A stretch of 64,000 nt of DNA from Prorocentrum cordatum (GCA_963575745.1 CAUYUJ010012780.1:540002-604001); one strand, 5' to 3'. Positions 30,369 to 42,934 are shown, counted from the first letter of the stretch. Notes: generated by a model not told the origin, from the letters alone. Numbers and translations are program-made.

Positions 30369-33067
30369 ATGGCTGCGCTCTGTTTGCCGCCCCGTGCCGG
30401 CCGCGAGGACAGAAGCCGCGCCGGCCGTCTTCGCGCTCGGCCGCCTCGCGCAGCGGGGCGCCAGGGAGCGCCCGATGCTCTGGCAGGAGGCGCGCGCGCA
30501 ACGCAGGGCAGCGGCGCCGGCGGCAGGAGGCGCTTGCGCTGCGAGGGATTCTGGGGCAAGGGCTGCGGCGCTCTGACCTCTGGGGGCCTCGCTGAGCCCG
30601 CGCTGGAAACAGTTCGCGCGCTGGTGCGCCTGCGCCCTCCTGCGGCCGCCCCCCCGCTCGGCCGCTTGGACAAAAACTTGGCCGCGCCTGAGCTCGCGCC
30701 AAACTCGACGCTGCGGGCGCTGCAAGCCTTCCCGCAAGGGACTGCCCCTGGCCCCTTCCGACCTCCGAGCTCAGCACCTGCTCGACGCCATGACCCCAGC
30801 CACTCGGGCGACGGTCACGGAGCTGCTCGCCGCAGCGTGCAAGATGCGAGCCAACGGAGAGGCCCCGCGGGAGCTGGCGCCGCACCTGGCAGGAGCGAAG
30901 CTGGTGGCGTTAGAGGAAGACGACGGCGGTCTTCGGCCGATCGCGGTCGGCGAGGTTCTGCGCCGCTTGACCAGCAAGGTGCTCTGCGATCACGTCAAGG
31001 GTCGCGCGCGCCAGGTGCTCTGGCCGCTGCAGACAAGCTGCTGCAGCCCCCTGGGGGCCGAAGCCACCGTTCACGCCGTGCGCCAGCTGCGCGAGCGGAA
31101 CGCAGACGAGGACGACAAGGTGCCGCTGAAACTCGACTTCGCAAACTCTTTCCACTCGCTGCACCGTGACCCCTCGTTGCGCGTTGTCCACGCACGCTTC
31201 CCGGAGCTGGGGCGCAGGCCGGGCGCGCTGGGCTTGCGCGGAGCTCTCCAACCTGTGTTTTGGCAGCCACGTCGTGCCCTCGCAAGCAGGCGTGCAACGC
31301 GGGGCCCGCTCGGGCCCTTGATCTTCGCCCTCGCCGCGCGCGCGGTGTTGGAGGAGCGAGCAGGCGCTGCAGACCTGGACCTATGCGCCTTCCTACCTGG
31401 GCGACGGCTTCCTGGTGGGCTCGAATGAAGCGGTGGCGCGAGCACTGGCGACGCTGCAGCGCCGCTGCCCTGATTTGGGCCTGCTCCTCCACCTCGAGAA
31501 GCGCGAGCTCGTGGTCACCTGCGGACGCAGGCCGGGCGGCCTGGCGGACCTCTCCCCTGCGCCTCTCCTGGCGGACGCAGAGACGGGGGCCGACCGCGTT
31601 GTCCTCCGATGCGGCTCCAAGCTCCTGGGGGCGCCTATCGGGGCGAATGACTACTGCGAGGCGCTCGCCCAGCGCCGCGCCGACAAGACGAAGCCCGCCC
31701 TGGAGGTGCTCGCCAACCTACGCCCCCAAGTGGGCCTCGCCCTCCTGTGCTACTGCGCGAGCTGCGCGAAACTCGTGTACATCGCCCGCGCAGCGCCGTC
31801 TGCTCTCCTCTCGGAAGCGTTGCGCTGCTTCGACGACGGCCAGCGGCGCGCGCTGCCAGACCTGTTGGCAGCGGACCAGACGGGCGCGCAGTGGGATCAG
31901 GCAGCATGAGGGCTCGCCCACGCGGGGCTCGGTCTGAGGGAGCTGACAGCACACGCGCCCGGCGCTTACTTGGCCAGCCTCGCAGCCACGCGGCACCCGT
32001 GCTGCGACCTTGACCCGGCCTACACGCGGGCGCCGCGTAGCGCGGTTGCGCTGGAGGGGCAGGCGCTCCTGGCGCACAACGCCCTGCTGGCGCCAGCAGA
32101 CGGCCTCGACCCGGCGGCGCTCGACAGGGCCACGCAAAAGCAGCTTTCCGCCGCGGTGGACGGACGCGGGCACCAGACTTTTCTGGCGGGCTCGGGGGCC
32201 GCAGACCGCGCTGACATCGTTTCAAAGATGCTGCCCGGCGCTCCACACTTCCTCGAGGCGCAGCCCAGCGAGCAGCTGGGGCTCCTTTTCGAACCCGAGG
32301 AAATCGTGTGCGAGGTCAAACGCAGGCCCCTCATGCCCGCGTGCGAAACTGAACATTTCTGCCATTGCCGCGAGGACGTCTGCGACCGCCGCAGTCGGCA
32401 CGCAGGCCTATGCGCGGATCGCGTCCACCGGCACAACGGAGCAAGGAACGTGGTCGGCACCTTTGCCACCAGCGCGGGCGTCAACCCGACGCTCGAACAA
32501 CCTGGCCTTCTACCGCCCCGCCCACACGACGTCCAGGTGAATGGGCACCGGCCTGCGGATGTCTACGTACCGTCCTGGTTCCAGGGGGCGAGTGCTGCCT
32601 TCGACTTCGCGGTGTCTTCGCTGGACAAGCAGGCCGCGTGTGTCCTGGCGTTCCACGAAGTGGGGCGCCCGGCGCAGGAGTATGAGTTGGTCAAGAGGAG
32701 CCTCGACACAGAGCGGCAGTGCCAGCAGCAAGGGATCGGGTTCATCCCCCTCGTGGCGGAGCCCTCTGGAGAATGGGGCCCGACTGGCGCCGACACTCTG
32801 CGCCGGCTAGCCCGGGCCAGTGACTGGAGACGAGGCGAAAGGCTGGGGGCGGGCGCAGCACGCCTGTTCCAGCGCTTGTCCGTGGCGATCCGCCGGGCGA
32901 CGGCGCGAGCAGTCCTGAGGAGGCACGCGGAGCTTTCCTCGGCTGGCGGAGCTATGGCTGCCGCGCCTGGCTTGCTGGCAGAGTTGGGGGAGGACGGCGC
33001 TCAGCGCGTCCCGCCAACGATCCCTTTTCTCACCGCATCTTCCACCCGCCCGTGTTCGGGCAGCTAA
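30369..33067 (+). pseudogene. Reverse-transcriptase gene relic of a second retroelement family
   Basis: Successive frames give TLRALQAFPQGTAPGP, then after a 1-nt insertion near 30760 SDLRAQHLLDAMTP, LVALEEDDGGLRPIAVGEVL (fingers), LKLDFANSFHSL (motif A), GPLGPLIFALAARAVLEE (motif B region) and YLGDGFLVGSNEA (motif C, where YLDDG would be expected). A CGA-to-TGA-type nonsense codon at 31907 interrupts WDQAA*GLAHAGLGLREL. The C-terminal part (31910-33067) has LLPPRPHDVQ, PADVYVPSW and AAFDFAVSSL followed by IGFIPLVAEPSGEWGPTG. At least three frameshifts lie at about 30760, 31230-31300 and 31390. The pattern is of an RT gene distinct from the EN-RT LINEs here. With YLGDG the catalytic aspartate pair is lost. 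Confidence 0.8.
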
Positions 33068-33780
33068 TTTGTATTTTGATTTGTTTGGCGTTTTTGCGGA
33101 TAGCGATCCCTTCAGCTGTCGTCTTTTTCGTTCGTCGTCGTCCGTCGTTCGTCTCTTCCGCTCCTCTCGCCTGTCCCGCTCCTCCTCCGCCGCTGGCGTC
33201 TCCTCCTCCCCTCGGGGGGCTATTCCTTGCGGCGGGTTGGTGAACGGTGCGTTCCCTGCTCCCGCTTGCCGAAGTTGGGGCGTGCGCTGCTTTGCGCGGC
33301 CCCCTGCTCGCCCTCGTGCCCCTCGGGTCCTCCACCGTCGCTGCTGCTTGCTGATGGATCGACGCCCACGCATGCGCCCGTGCTGCTCTCCACGCGTGCG
33401 GCCCAGCACGCAGCCTCGTCTCGGAGGTTCCTTTTCTCATATTGAAGCACTCTGCAGAGTCGCGTGTGCCTTCAGAGGAACATGCGAAATGTTGCCCCTC
33501 GCCCTCTGCTCCGGAATTGTTTGCACACGGATGCATCGCTTGGCCATGCAACACCATGCTCAAATGTGCCTGCGTACAGAGCGCAGCCTCCTTCGGCCGC
33601 GTGCAGAGGGGGGTCATGCTGCCAAAGCCTGCACTTTCTCTGGCATGGCCTGGAATGCCAATAGGCTCGCACGCACGACCAGACTTTTCAAAATCCGTTC
33701 CGAATCGGTCACTGGACCCCTGCAGGGATCCCTCCTGGCCAGATCTTCATCCCGAATCGACTTCTGGCTATCCCAGCGGT
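33068..33780. other. Downstream of the RT relic, no gene seen
   Basis: T-rich sequence (TTTGTATTTTGATTTGTTTG) follows the RT stop and may be its 3' UTR. The rest has no recognisable feature. Confidence 0.5.
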
Positions 33781-33977
33781 CGGCGGCGAGCCCGGGGGCA
33801 GAGAGACGGAGCGGGCCTTCTCAGAAGGCTCGGAAATCTTCCGGCCTTCTCAAAAGCTATGATGGCCCTTCCCCGAAAACACAGGAAAACGCTCACCAGG
33901 CGCACGGGTTTCTGAGAAGCGCCGCCGCCTTCTGAGACGGTCTTCTCCTTCTCACTTCCCCCCCTCGCTCGCCGCCG
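33781..33977. mobile_element. Family C foldback element, copy 1
   Basis: 197 bp with inverted ends CGGCGGCGAGC... / ...CTCGCTCGCCGCCG, extended inward by GGGCCTTCTCAGAAGG and ACTTCCCCCC. Internal CTTCTCAGAAGG palindromes match 62869-63054. No target duplication resolved. Confidence 0.6.
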
Positions 33978-34368
33978 AAACGGGGCTCAAGAGGGCGGAA
34001 CCCATGAAACATCTGCCCGAAAATTCGACGGCGACGACGACGCCGACGACACGCGCCGCACGCGCGCGCGTCCAGCGCCGCGGGGCTTCTCGCCCGGCGC
34101 AGGATCCGCCTGCCACGCCGCGCCGCGCCATGCCATGCCCGCGGTCGAGGCCGGCCTGGCACGGCAGGCTCACGCGGGTCGCGCGCGGGGCCACCGGGGT
34201 CTGGCGAGCAGGGGGGTGATAAAGACGGTGGTCGGTGCTGACGGCAAGACAAGGACGAGCAGCCGACCGACTGTCGCTACCTGATAATATGCCAAACAAC
34301 GACATGCATGTTGAAGGCCCAGCTGCGCTCGGGCTGCTGGCGGATCTGGCATACAAGGCTCGCCCCTG
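33978..34368. other. Intergenic, no gene seen
   Basis: GC-rich with GACGACGACGCCGACGAC-type short repeats at about 34030. Nothing else is supportable. Confidence 0.45.
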
Positions 34369-34554
34369 CACAGTCAACCCGTATCAGAAGGATGCGCGGT
34401 AAGGCTGCCACGGCCTTGGGCGCCCGTGCCGACGATCCTCGGAAGGGGGGCAGGCCATCGAACGTGTCTGAGGATGGACCGAAGATGGCCCAAGAAGCAA
34501 GGATGCAAGAGTACCCTTCGGAATCGGCCATCCTCACTGTCCGGATTGACTGTA
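34369..34554. mobile_element. Family B foldback element, copy 2
   Basis: 186 bp with ends CACAGTCAACCCG / reverse complement TACAGTCAATCCG, and AAGGATGCGCGGTAAGGCTG inside. Homologous to 9690-9868 and 43227-43344. Confidence 0.65.
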
Positions 34555-36040
34555 GCACAGAAGTGGCCCACGAAGTATGAAAGTGCCAAGGCTTAGACTG
34601 CACCCGTCGTACGTAAGGACCACATCCCAGAGATAGTTTCGAACACCCCGAAAAGTATCGAAGCAGTGTTTGCCCGACAAGATGGCGAACTGCCAAACTA
34701 ATATCGCCTCCAAAAGCCCGACACGCGAAAACCTTCCAATTTCGATGTTCGCTTGGTGCTCGAAATTTCGCTGTGGTGATCCAGATTAAAGTAAATTGGA
34801 ACGTCATAATGCAAGCGAACAGGGCGCCCCGCAGCCGTGGAGAGGGGGGGGAACAAAAGGAGGAGGAGGAGCAGGAGGTGGAGGAGGAGGAGGACGAGGA
34901 GGAGGAGGAACACCGAATTAACGAATTAACCTGGCGGCCCCGGCCGGCCCCGCAACCGTGCTTCAGGGCGGCGTTCCAAACCTCCGTGCCACCGCCCGCG
35001 CACACCCAGCGTCAGCAGCATATTCGCTGCCCGCGGGGGCAGCGCAGGCTATCACCCCAGGAAAGGCCTCGCCAACAGCTGCGCTCAAGGCTCCACAGAG
35101 GTGCCGCAGCGCAGGCACGCCACACAACGCGGGCCCTGCGCCGCTGCGTGCGCGTGCGCCCTCCACGCGGCGCCTGCGAAGAGGAGGCGCGCGGCCTTGG
35201 CCAGCGCGGGCCGGGCATCTGCTCACCCGGGCCAGCCAGAATCGAGTCGGCAAGAAACCAAAAAAATACAACGCAGGGGAACAAACCTGCAACGCAGGGC
35301 TTCGTGAACCCCGGTCAGCCAATATGCGCGGCCGCCTCGCGGCCACGAGCGGCTCGCTAACCCAGATCAGCCAGAGGGGATCTTCGCAGGATCCTGTGAG
35401 ATCCAGCGCCCTGGCTGACCGCCGTCTGCATTGACCCCCGTTTCTCAAGCTCCGAACGGGGGGCGCGACGGCCCCGCCAGCCTCAATCGCTGCCCGGGTT
35501 CGCCGCCGCGGCGGCGGAGGGGGGGGGCTGGCGCCGACGGCGCCGTTGGCGGGGGCCGAGCTCTCCTGGTGGTGCGGGGCCTTCGCGCGCCCGTTCAGCG
35601 GTGGCGCGCGTGGGCCCTCGGGCCCGCGGCTCTCCTCGTTGGCTCGCGAGGCCGCCAGCTCGACCGCGGCGAGCACGCGCTGCGCTGCGGCCAGCGCCGC
35701 CAGCCAACCACATGCAACTTTGACTTTTACTGCGCGAAGAACATGCATGACAGCCTGGAACAAAGTTCATTTTGAAAGTTGAACTGTGAATACCATAGGC
35801 TGCGCGTATAGCCTACGACATCGAGGAGGCTTCTGGGATACAGAACCAACGTTTTCTTCGAAACCTCCATCGCCAAAACCCATGTTCCACCTGCATGAAG
35901 GATTCTACATATGAAACGATCACGAGTCCAGGCTCGCGTAGCATTATTAACGTCATGAGATAAATGGTGGGCCACTAGACTCTGTAACTTGTCCGTGCAA
36001 TTCGAATGGCGAAAACTGAATCCAACGCCCCGCAATTCCT
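34555..36040. other. Intergenic, no confident gene
   Basis: Contains a GGA-rich tract at 34856-34912. On the minus strand a 266-codon frame (35763-34963) is open and has an Ala-rich helical start (VKVACGWLAALAAAQRVLAA), but nothing identifiable. I would not call it a gene. Confidence 0.45.
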
Positions 36041-37150
36041 ATCATATTCAACAAATACCGCGTATCCGTCGGGAAGACCCCGCGGTCATCCACTGGCCCC
36101 CTGCGGACCCCTTGCAATGATTCCGCAAAGTGCCATGGTTTCCGCGCGTCCGTCGGAACCATTCCGCGAGGCCCCGTGGATGACTGTTTGAGTCTCCAAC
36201 ACAATACACGGGAATTCGCGGAATCCGCGCCCCCGTCGGACGGGTTCCGTGGGATTCCGCGCGATTCCCTGGCAGCAAAACCGAAAGGTTTCGCGCATTC
36301 CGCGCATCCATCAGACCGGCCCCGCGGACTCCATAGGGCCTCAAGGGGTCCCGCGACATTTGGCGGGCCCGTGCGTCCGTCGGACAGACGCCGTGGGATT
36401 CGGCGCGGTCCCATGGCGCAACTTCGACTCATGCGAACTCCGTGAATTCAGCGCGTCCGTCGGGGGGGGGATCCATGAGATTCCGCGATCTCGCAGGAGG
36501 GCCCAACGCGAATTCCGCAGGGCCCCCGCAGGCCCCGTGCATCCGCCTGCAAGACGCAACGGAAATCAATCGATTGCGCGCGGCCCCCTACCCCAGCGAG
36601 CACTCCGCGGGGCCCCGCCGATTTTGCGCATCCGCCGGAAAAGATCCGCGTGATTCCGCGCGGTTCCATGGCGCTACTTCCCCTAAAACCAACGGATTCA
36701 ATGATTCAATGCATCTGCCTGGCGGCACCTATACGCTCCGTGGTTCCACGGGCGGGGGCCGCCGCCCATTCCGTGAGATTCCGCTGATTCCGCGCGTCCG
36801 TCGGCGCGACACCGCCGCGCGGCCGCGCGGATTCCGCGCGGCCCCCCAGCTGAGATTTCGCGGGATTCCGCGGGCTCCTCGCGACCGCCGGACAGACTCC
36901 GCGAAGGCCCGTGGGATCCGCGCAATTCCCCAGGCCCCAGGCAGAGACTCCGCGGGGCTCGCGGGATGCAGCGGATTTTGTTTGGATGCCATTGCAAAAT
37001 TCAACGGCATTCCGCGGGCCCCGCGCCCCCTGGGGCTCCGCGGGGGGGCCGGGCGCAGATCGCGCGAAGTCCCGCGTCGCGATGTTCCGCGAGATTCCAC
37101 AGAATCGGCGCGATTTCCTGGCGGCGACGCCCCAGGGCCCCGCGCGGCCG
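36040..37150 (+). repeat. Degenerate TTCCGCG / GCGTCCGTCGGA repeat field
   Basis: GATTCCGCG and (G)CGCGTCCGTCGGA motifs recur irregularly (for example about 36146, 36228, 36389, 36449, 36795, 36887) without a fixed period. The pattern looks like an old, highly diverged tandem array of units of roughly 40-80 bp. No gene is evident. Confidence 0.6.
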
Positions 37151-40100
37151 CCGAGCGCCGCTGACCCCCGTAGCGCGAGCTCCAAAACGCTCTCGCCCCG
37201 CGCCCGCCGCCCCTCCCCCCCCGGGTCGCCCGCCGGCCTCCGCGGGGGGCGCTCGCGAGAGGGGCGGCGGCGGCGGCGGGGGCGTCGGCGCCGGGGCGGA
37301 GGGGGGCGCGAGGAGACGGCTGGCGGCGGCGCCTGCACGAGGGCGGCGCGAAGAGGATCGGCGTTCGCGCAAGCGCCGGGGTTTCAACAGAAAGCAAAGG
37401 GCTTCGCGGAAGCCCGCCCACCCCCTCCAACTCTCGCGGCCCTCTCGCAGGGACGGCCCCGCAGACCGGTTCGCTGCCCTTCCCCCGCGAGCCGCGCAAG
37501 CGCCCCTTCCCGGGACTGGGCGCTCGCCCTCGAAACAAATGCCCCAGGAAGACAGGCGCCCCGTGGGCCAGGCCCCCATGAAGGAGACTGCTTTTGCGCA
37601 GGAGCACCCCCTATAAATAGCGGCCCCGCGCGCGCGCGGGCTTGCTGGGATGAAGTTGGAGCGACGTTGAATCGAGCGCTCCATGATGGGAATGCCCCGT
37701 CCGCGCGCGCCGAACGAGCAACCGAAAGTCGGAATTCACTGATGGCGCAGTCCCCGGCGAACTCCTGTTCGGCGCGGGATCGGCCCCCCATCCAAACGGC
37801 CGTCGCAACGCTGCGCCCCCAGCAAAGAATGCGGAGATGCATCCGGCGAGCAACTATCAAAAAGCAACCGCCCGTCGCCCGCGCGATCGCTGCAATGGAG
37901 CTCGCGGCCATCAGACCCGATGACACCCCTAACGACGCGCGCAGACCAGAAGCGACAGTTCGAGCGTTAGCCGCCGCGTCAAACGGCAACAACTAATCTG
38001 GAACACATTTGGGGGCGCGAAGCACGGGGGGCATTGAGTTGCCAGAACGACAGAAGAAGAACAAATACTGCGAACTGGACATGAAAGAAAACTTGGAACG
38101 CGCTAAATCCATAGCGCGCGAAACAAGTACAGGCGTGGCCCGCGCGGTTCATGTGCGATTCGTTGTTCGTATGTGCCACGTATTGCCTACGCCTGCGCAA
38201 AAGACGTCTTGCTGCAGCTCCATGCCCAGTGCGTGCTCCAATCCCCACCCCGTGCGTTGTCGAGCTTTGTTTGACTGTTGCTCATGTTTCCAATGTTTTC
38301 AATGCTGGGTTCGAATTTTCCCGTGCGTCTACGTCAACCGATGCGTCTTTTAAGCCGCCCCCATACTTTGTGCAAGCTTGTTTTCGCGCTTCCAAATGTC
38401 GGGCAACTCGCACTCGCACTTCCATTCTCCCCAGCAATCGCACTTGTTCCATGCTTCGAACTCCCCCTGCCCGGTTAACGGTCTGCCTGCCCGGGGCGTC
38501 ATAAACCGATGACCCCCCCGGCGCACGTCGGAGCTGGATGGGGCCATTGCCTCGAATTTGAAGTTCGCCTCGCAATGGCGCTTGATACCTGACCATAAGT
38601 GCGCATGTGCCACCATGGCCACGATGACGATTGGCAGGCATTCAAGCATCGCCGCAGCGCGCGCGAGGAAGGCGCAATAATCGCCAGCGAGAAGAGCCAG
38701 CATCCACGCGCGAACTCCACTGGGAGGCCGCGCCCTGGATGTCGGCGAAATCACAAAAAGGAAGGGAAGCGGCAACTTGAACTGGAAGAACCAAGGGTTT
38801 AGTAGCGAGGCTGCGATTGCCTTCGCAACCGCGTCGCTCGCGCGCGCCATTCGACACTCGAAAAAGAGCACCTCCTGGTTAATGGTCCCGAATGGTGTCT
38901 TTGAGGGCGCGCGCTTCCTCCAGTTCGCCTGGATCGAACGCCCGCTCGCGCTCGCGTGCCGCTTGGACCTGAGCGCGCAGACGCCGCGGGAACCCCGCCA
39001 ATAGGGGGAGAAAGCCATGAGCTGTTTGAGCGGCCCCTTGGCTGCGCCAGGGGGGAGAAGCAGCGATGGCGCAAGGTGGCGGAGGCCCGCGTCTAGATAC
39101 AACGGCCAGCTGCGTTATGGCCCTACCTATAAAAGAATGGAACTGCGTCAATGCAAATGCAAGCAAGTGAAAGCGAATTCGCGTTGGCGTTCGCCTGGTG
39201 CGTAAGTGCAGCTGATCTTGCGACATCTATGCCTCTGCCGGCTTTGCCGCCACCTTGTGGGGGGCCTGCAGAGTCTGGCAGGTATTGCACCAGTTCTTGC
39301 CTGGGCAGCGCCCTATGCCTCCTTGCACATGCGGGGCTTCTAAAACCCAGCGCGAATTATCCACGACGGCTGTATTTCCTTTTGCCTTTGAGGACATCAA
39401 AGTTGAAACCTCCTCTCCACGCTAAGGGCTAAGGGCTCTTCCCATTGATGCTAGGTGTTCAGGCGCGTTGGGCAGCGCGCCTGCGCCAGCCGTCCGTGGA
39501 ATACCCTGACGAACGCGCCAGCGCAGCTGTCTGCGCTGGCCGGCGCGGCAGGAGTGCGCAGACAAGAGCGGTCAGCCTGGGCCTGCGAAAAAATTGTGGA
39601 TGGCGGGTGCGAGCGACGGTAAGATGCGCAGGCAGGAAAAATGCATTTGCGTAATTCTGGTGTCCTAGCTCGAAAGGCATAACCATGCCGTACCATGCCG
39701 TGCCCCTGTCTGGCGAAGTGGCGCATCCATGTACCAGCGGGTTGGGCAAGGTCCACGACCTGCTAGCCCAGGGGTGTGGTCAGTATGGGTAAGGGCTTAT
39801 TGCTTCTTTTTTTCCGCGAGCCGATGCCAATGGACCTGAGACTGGCGTGCCCTTTTTCTTTTTTTTGCGACGGCGCCTCCAATGCTTCGTGCACCAAGGA
39901 AGCAACGCCTTTGAGGCAAATCCCGGCGTCCATGTCTATTAAACGTATGATTGCTGCTGAAAAAATGGGGCCAATTCAGGTGCAGCAGCGGCTGCCCTTG
40001 CACCCGTCACACCTCTGCTAACACATGTGAGCAAGGCGAATGATATGGGATGTAGTGTGTGCCTCTTCGAGAAAGAAGGTGACATTTAGCGTGCTGGTCA

Positions 40101-41644
40101 TACACCAACTCACTGTTGGTTGCCACTTGCCATCCGCAACAAGATCACCAGGTCCGGTGCGTCAAATAGTACAAAGGCAGCCGACCTCACACACATACGA
40201 AATAATGCGTTGGGTTGGTAGCAACTGTTTTTTCAATCCGTGTGGGGGAGAATGTTGAGGGAGAAATGAAACGATACCTCGTGCGCCGTTGCATTCCGAT
40301 GCTAAACAGCAATTGGCGCACAGAAATGTATCGAATTTGCGTATTGCGCAATCACTTCCGCAAATCATTTTACACGGAGAGCGGAGAAAAGAGGAAGAGA
40401 CGGGGGGAGGATGATGATGATGATTCATACCTCACTTTTTTTCCGCCCCCATTCAGAACAAGATCTAGCCACAACAGTTCCCCTGACCCCTCGCGGGGTA
40501 AGTATCTGGCCAACTAGTCGTCCAAAAGCGGCTCTTGACGGTACGGAGCACTCTAAGGGGCTCCCCCCCTGAAATCGAATCGAAACCTCCCCATCCTCTC
40601 TGATCCTGTTCCTGTTCCTGTGACTCCTCCTCATCATCCACCTTCTTCGTCGATTCCCTCCGTCCTCCCTCCGTCTCATTCCGCCCTCCTACCTCCTCTT
40701 CCCTCGTCGTCCTGATCCCCAGCCTACTCTTTTCTTGCTGGTCGCTCGATGCGCACTGGTTGCTATCGCGAGCGCCAGCAGGGGCCGCCGCCTGCGCCGT
40801 CACCGGCCGCCCGAAGCGTTGCGACTCACCTGCCCCGCCGACCCCCGTGCAGATGGGGGATATTTGATGTCAGTGATGGCGATGCTGACGACGACGAGCG
40901 GAGTATGGCGGTTATGGTGATGAGCAATGAGCGATAGTGGTGATGACGACGGTGAATGACAGTGAAGTACTGTTCGTAAAGGGAGCGCGACCACAAAGCT
41001 TCACCCGACTCAACCTCGACCGCTGAGCGAATCGAAAGATCACCAGGCCAGCAGGGAACACCATACGAGCCGATCTGCGATGGTGAGTGGTCAGTGAGGG
41101 AGGATGCAGGTGATGTGGCAGGCGAATGTCGATACATGGTGAAGAACGGTGAGGATGAAAATGACGACGACGACGAAGACGACGAATCGGGCGGTCCGGT
41201 CGGGCGGGATAACACAGCGGGGGGGTCAGACGGGCGATCGCGACGGGCAAGCGGGGCGGCTGGGACGGGTGGGGGGGCCGACGTCGTATCTCGACGGAAC
41301 GAGGTAGCTGGAGGTTCGAAAACGGCCATCTAACACTCAAACACATCAGTCCTTTACCCCGAAATGGAGGAGGCGACGACGAAAGCGCAGAGACACACGG
41401 TGACCAGGTCCAGGGAGGAGCCGATTCTGCCTCCTACGATCCCCCCTCCGCCCACGCCTCCGTCCTCCTTTTGGCTTCCGCCTTGATCTGCTCCTTCGCC
41501 TCCGCCTTCGCCCCTTGCCCCAACCTCCGCCTCGACGACGGCGGGAGGAAGACGTCTGGTGGATGCATCGGGCGCTGCGGATATTTCGGCACACGCGCTG
41601 ATGACGCTCTGGGGCGATTCGTTTCCATCCTCGGCCTGCCTGAC
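37151..41644. other. Long intergenic stretch, no confident gene
   Basis: 37150-37620 is very GC-rich; CTATAAATAGC occurs at 37611 but no gene follows it. On the minus strand 39226-38350 two overlapping frames have protein-like segments (LRAQVQAARERERAFDPGEL, then LFFECRMARASDAVAKAIAA and hydrophobic PWFFQFKLPLPFLFVISP). They could be an unknown degenerate gene but show no motif. The remainder (39230-41640) holds short simple repeats (GAT, GAC) only. Confidence 0.4.
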
Positions 41645-41795
41645 CTGCGCCCTCCCCCCCTCGGCAAATCACGATGTCCGAGTCCCGGAAGCCGTGCACG
41701 TAGGGCCCGGGCATGGGCCCGGCCAGCAGCGCCAGGCGCGCGCCGCCGATCAGCGCGGCGGCCACGATGCGCTCCCAGACGCAGTCGCCGCCCAG
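41645..41795 (-). CDS. Possible internal exon of an unidentified gene
   Basis: A minus-strand 151-bp block reads LGGDCVWERIVAAALIGGAR then LALLAGPMPGPYVHGFRDSD and IVI. It is preceded by TCGTCAG (AG acceptor, intron ending 41796) and followed by GCGCAG/GTCAGG (GT donor at 41644). Composition and third-position G/C are protein-like, in contrast to the surrounding simple DNA. I cannot name the protein and found no neighbouring exons, so it could be an exon fragment left by rearrangement. Confidence 0.35.
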
Positions 41796-42712
41796 CTGAC
41801 GACCGCGACGACGACGTCGACAGCGGCGACAGCGACGACTATCACCCGGACATCAGAGAGATGAATTGCTTCAATCCGTGAGTTCGTCCAGAACAAATGC
41901 AGATTCAGGAGTTCTTTTTCGAAGGACGATCAGACACGGATCCAGGACAATCAGACACGGATCCAGCAAACACTCAGATTCAGTTTTTCGCAGACAAGCA
42001 GACACGGATCCAGGATGAAAAGCTGCCCCCGGGGAATCGGTCGAGACCTCTGGGACCCGCGGATTGAAGCAACACATCGCCGCATGTCTGGATGATTACG
42101 AAGCTGGAGCAGGATAATTCGGGCAATGACACATGTCTCCACCAACACCGGGGCCATGTAACGTCATCCTGGTGTTGTGGTCCCTCCGCTCTGCGGCCTC
42201 CCGCGTTGAGGCAATCTGAGGGAGGGTTCGGGAGCGTCGGTCCCATGAGCCCCTCTCTCCTCAGGATTCTACATCAAAGAGCATGGTCATCCAAATAACC
42301 TGGTTATCGATGGGGTCGTGCCATCGAGCGTCGCCCAGTGCTCCCGCGCCCGCCTCGCGCCCCTGGGGCGCGACGGCTACGCGGCGGCGGACCCGTTCCG
42401 GAGGGGGGGAAGGGGGAGAGGAGGGGTACCTACACTCCTCCCATGCCTACACCCCGAAGCCTCCGAGGGAGGTGGAAGGAAAGAGCGGCGGGGCGTTCGT
42501 TCTCCATCTCTCCTCCTCCTCTGCCATTCCTCATCCGCCGGTCCTCCGCCCCATCCTCCCTCCGCGGCGCGCGCGGTCCGCGCGAGCACGGCGCTCGGGA
42601 GCCAGGTCCCCCCCCCCCCAACCGTCCTTCCAACGAGGCGGCCCGCCCGGGGGCGCCCCACCCTCCATACCCCCCAAAGACGAAGGCAGAATCGAGGCAA
42701 GATCGGACCGAT
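41796..42712. other. Intergenic, no gene seen
   Basis: GACACGGATCCAG recurs at about 41934, 41954 and 42001 with CAGATTCAG nearby, a short degenerate repeat. Otherwise nothing supportable. Confidence 0.5.
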
Positions 42713-42832
42713 ATAAATCGGGAGCCTCAAGGTACCAGCGGGTTTCAAGGATGTGTCGGGCGGCGGGGCCGTTTCAGAGCGCTCCGAAACGCCCTGCGAG
42801 GGTTCCGGAACGCCCTGAGCCAGAATTCTGGC
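42713..42832. mobile_element. Family D palindromic element, copy 4 (diverged)
   Basis: GATGTGTCGGGCGGCGGGGC, TTTCAGAGCGCTCCGAAACG and GGTTCCGGAACGCCCTGAG match the Family D core. Termini are poorly conserved. Confidence 0.58.
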
Positions 42833-42934
42833 GACTCTAGGCCTCCGGCCCAGCCTCCCGGCCACCTGCCCACACAACCTCCCGCCCTGGCACCCGCGAA
42901 ATGGGGGCTGAAGACATGGAGACGACGCCAAAGA

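Noticed and set aside
34963-35763. 266-codon minus-strand frame
   Set aside because: Ala/Arg-rich in very GC-rich DNA where several frames are open at once. There is no motif or neighbour to support a gene.
37611-37621. TATA-box-like CTATAAATAGC
   Set aside because: No gene follows on the plus strand, and canonical TATA boxes are not characteristic of dinoflagellate promoters. Chance in a long sequence.
37001-37996. Overlapping long frames on both strands at 36.9-38.0 kb
   Set aside because: GC-rich DNA is stop-poor. Four frames are open together with Arg/Ala/Pro-rich products and no conserved pattern.
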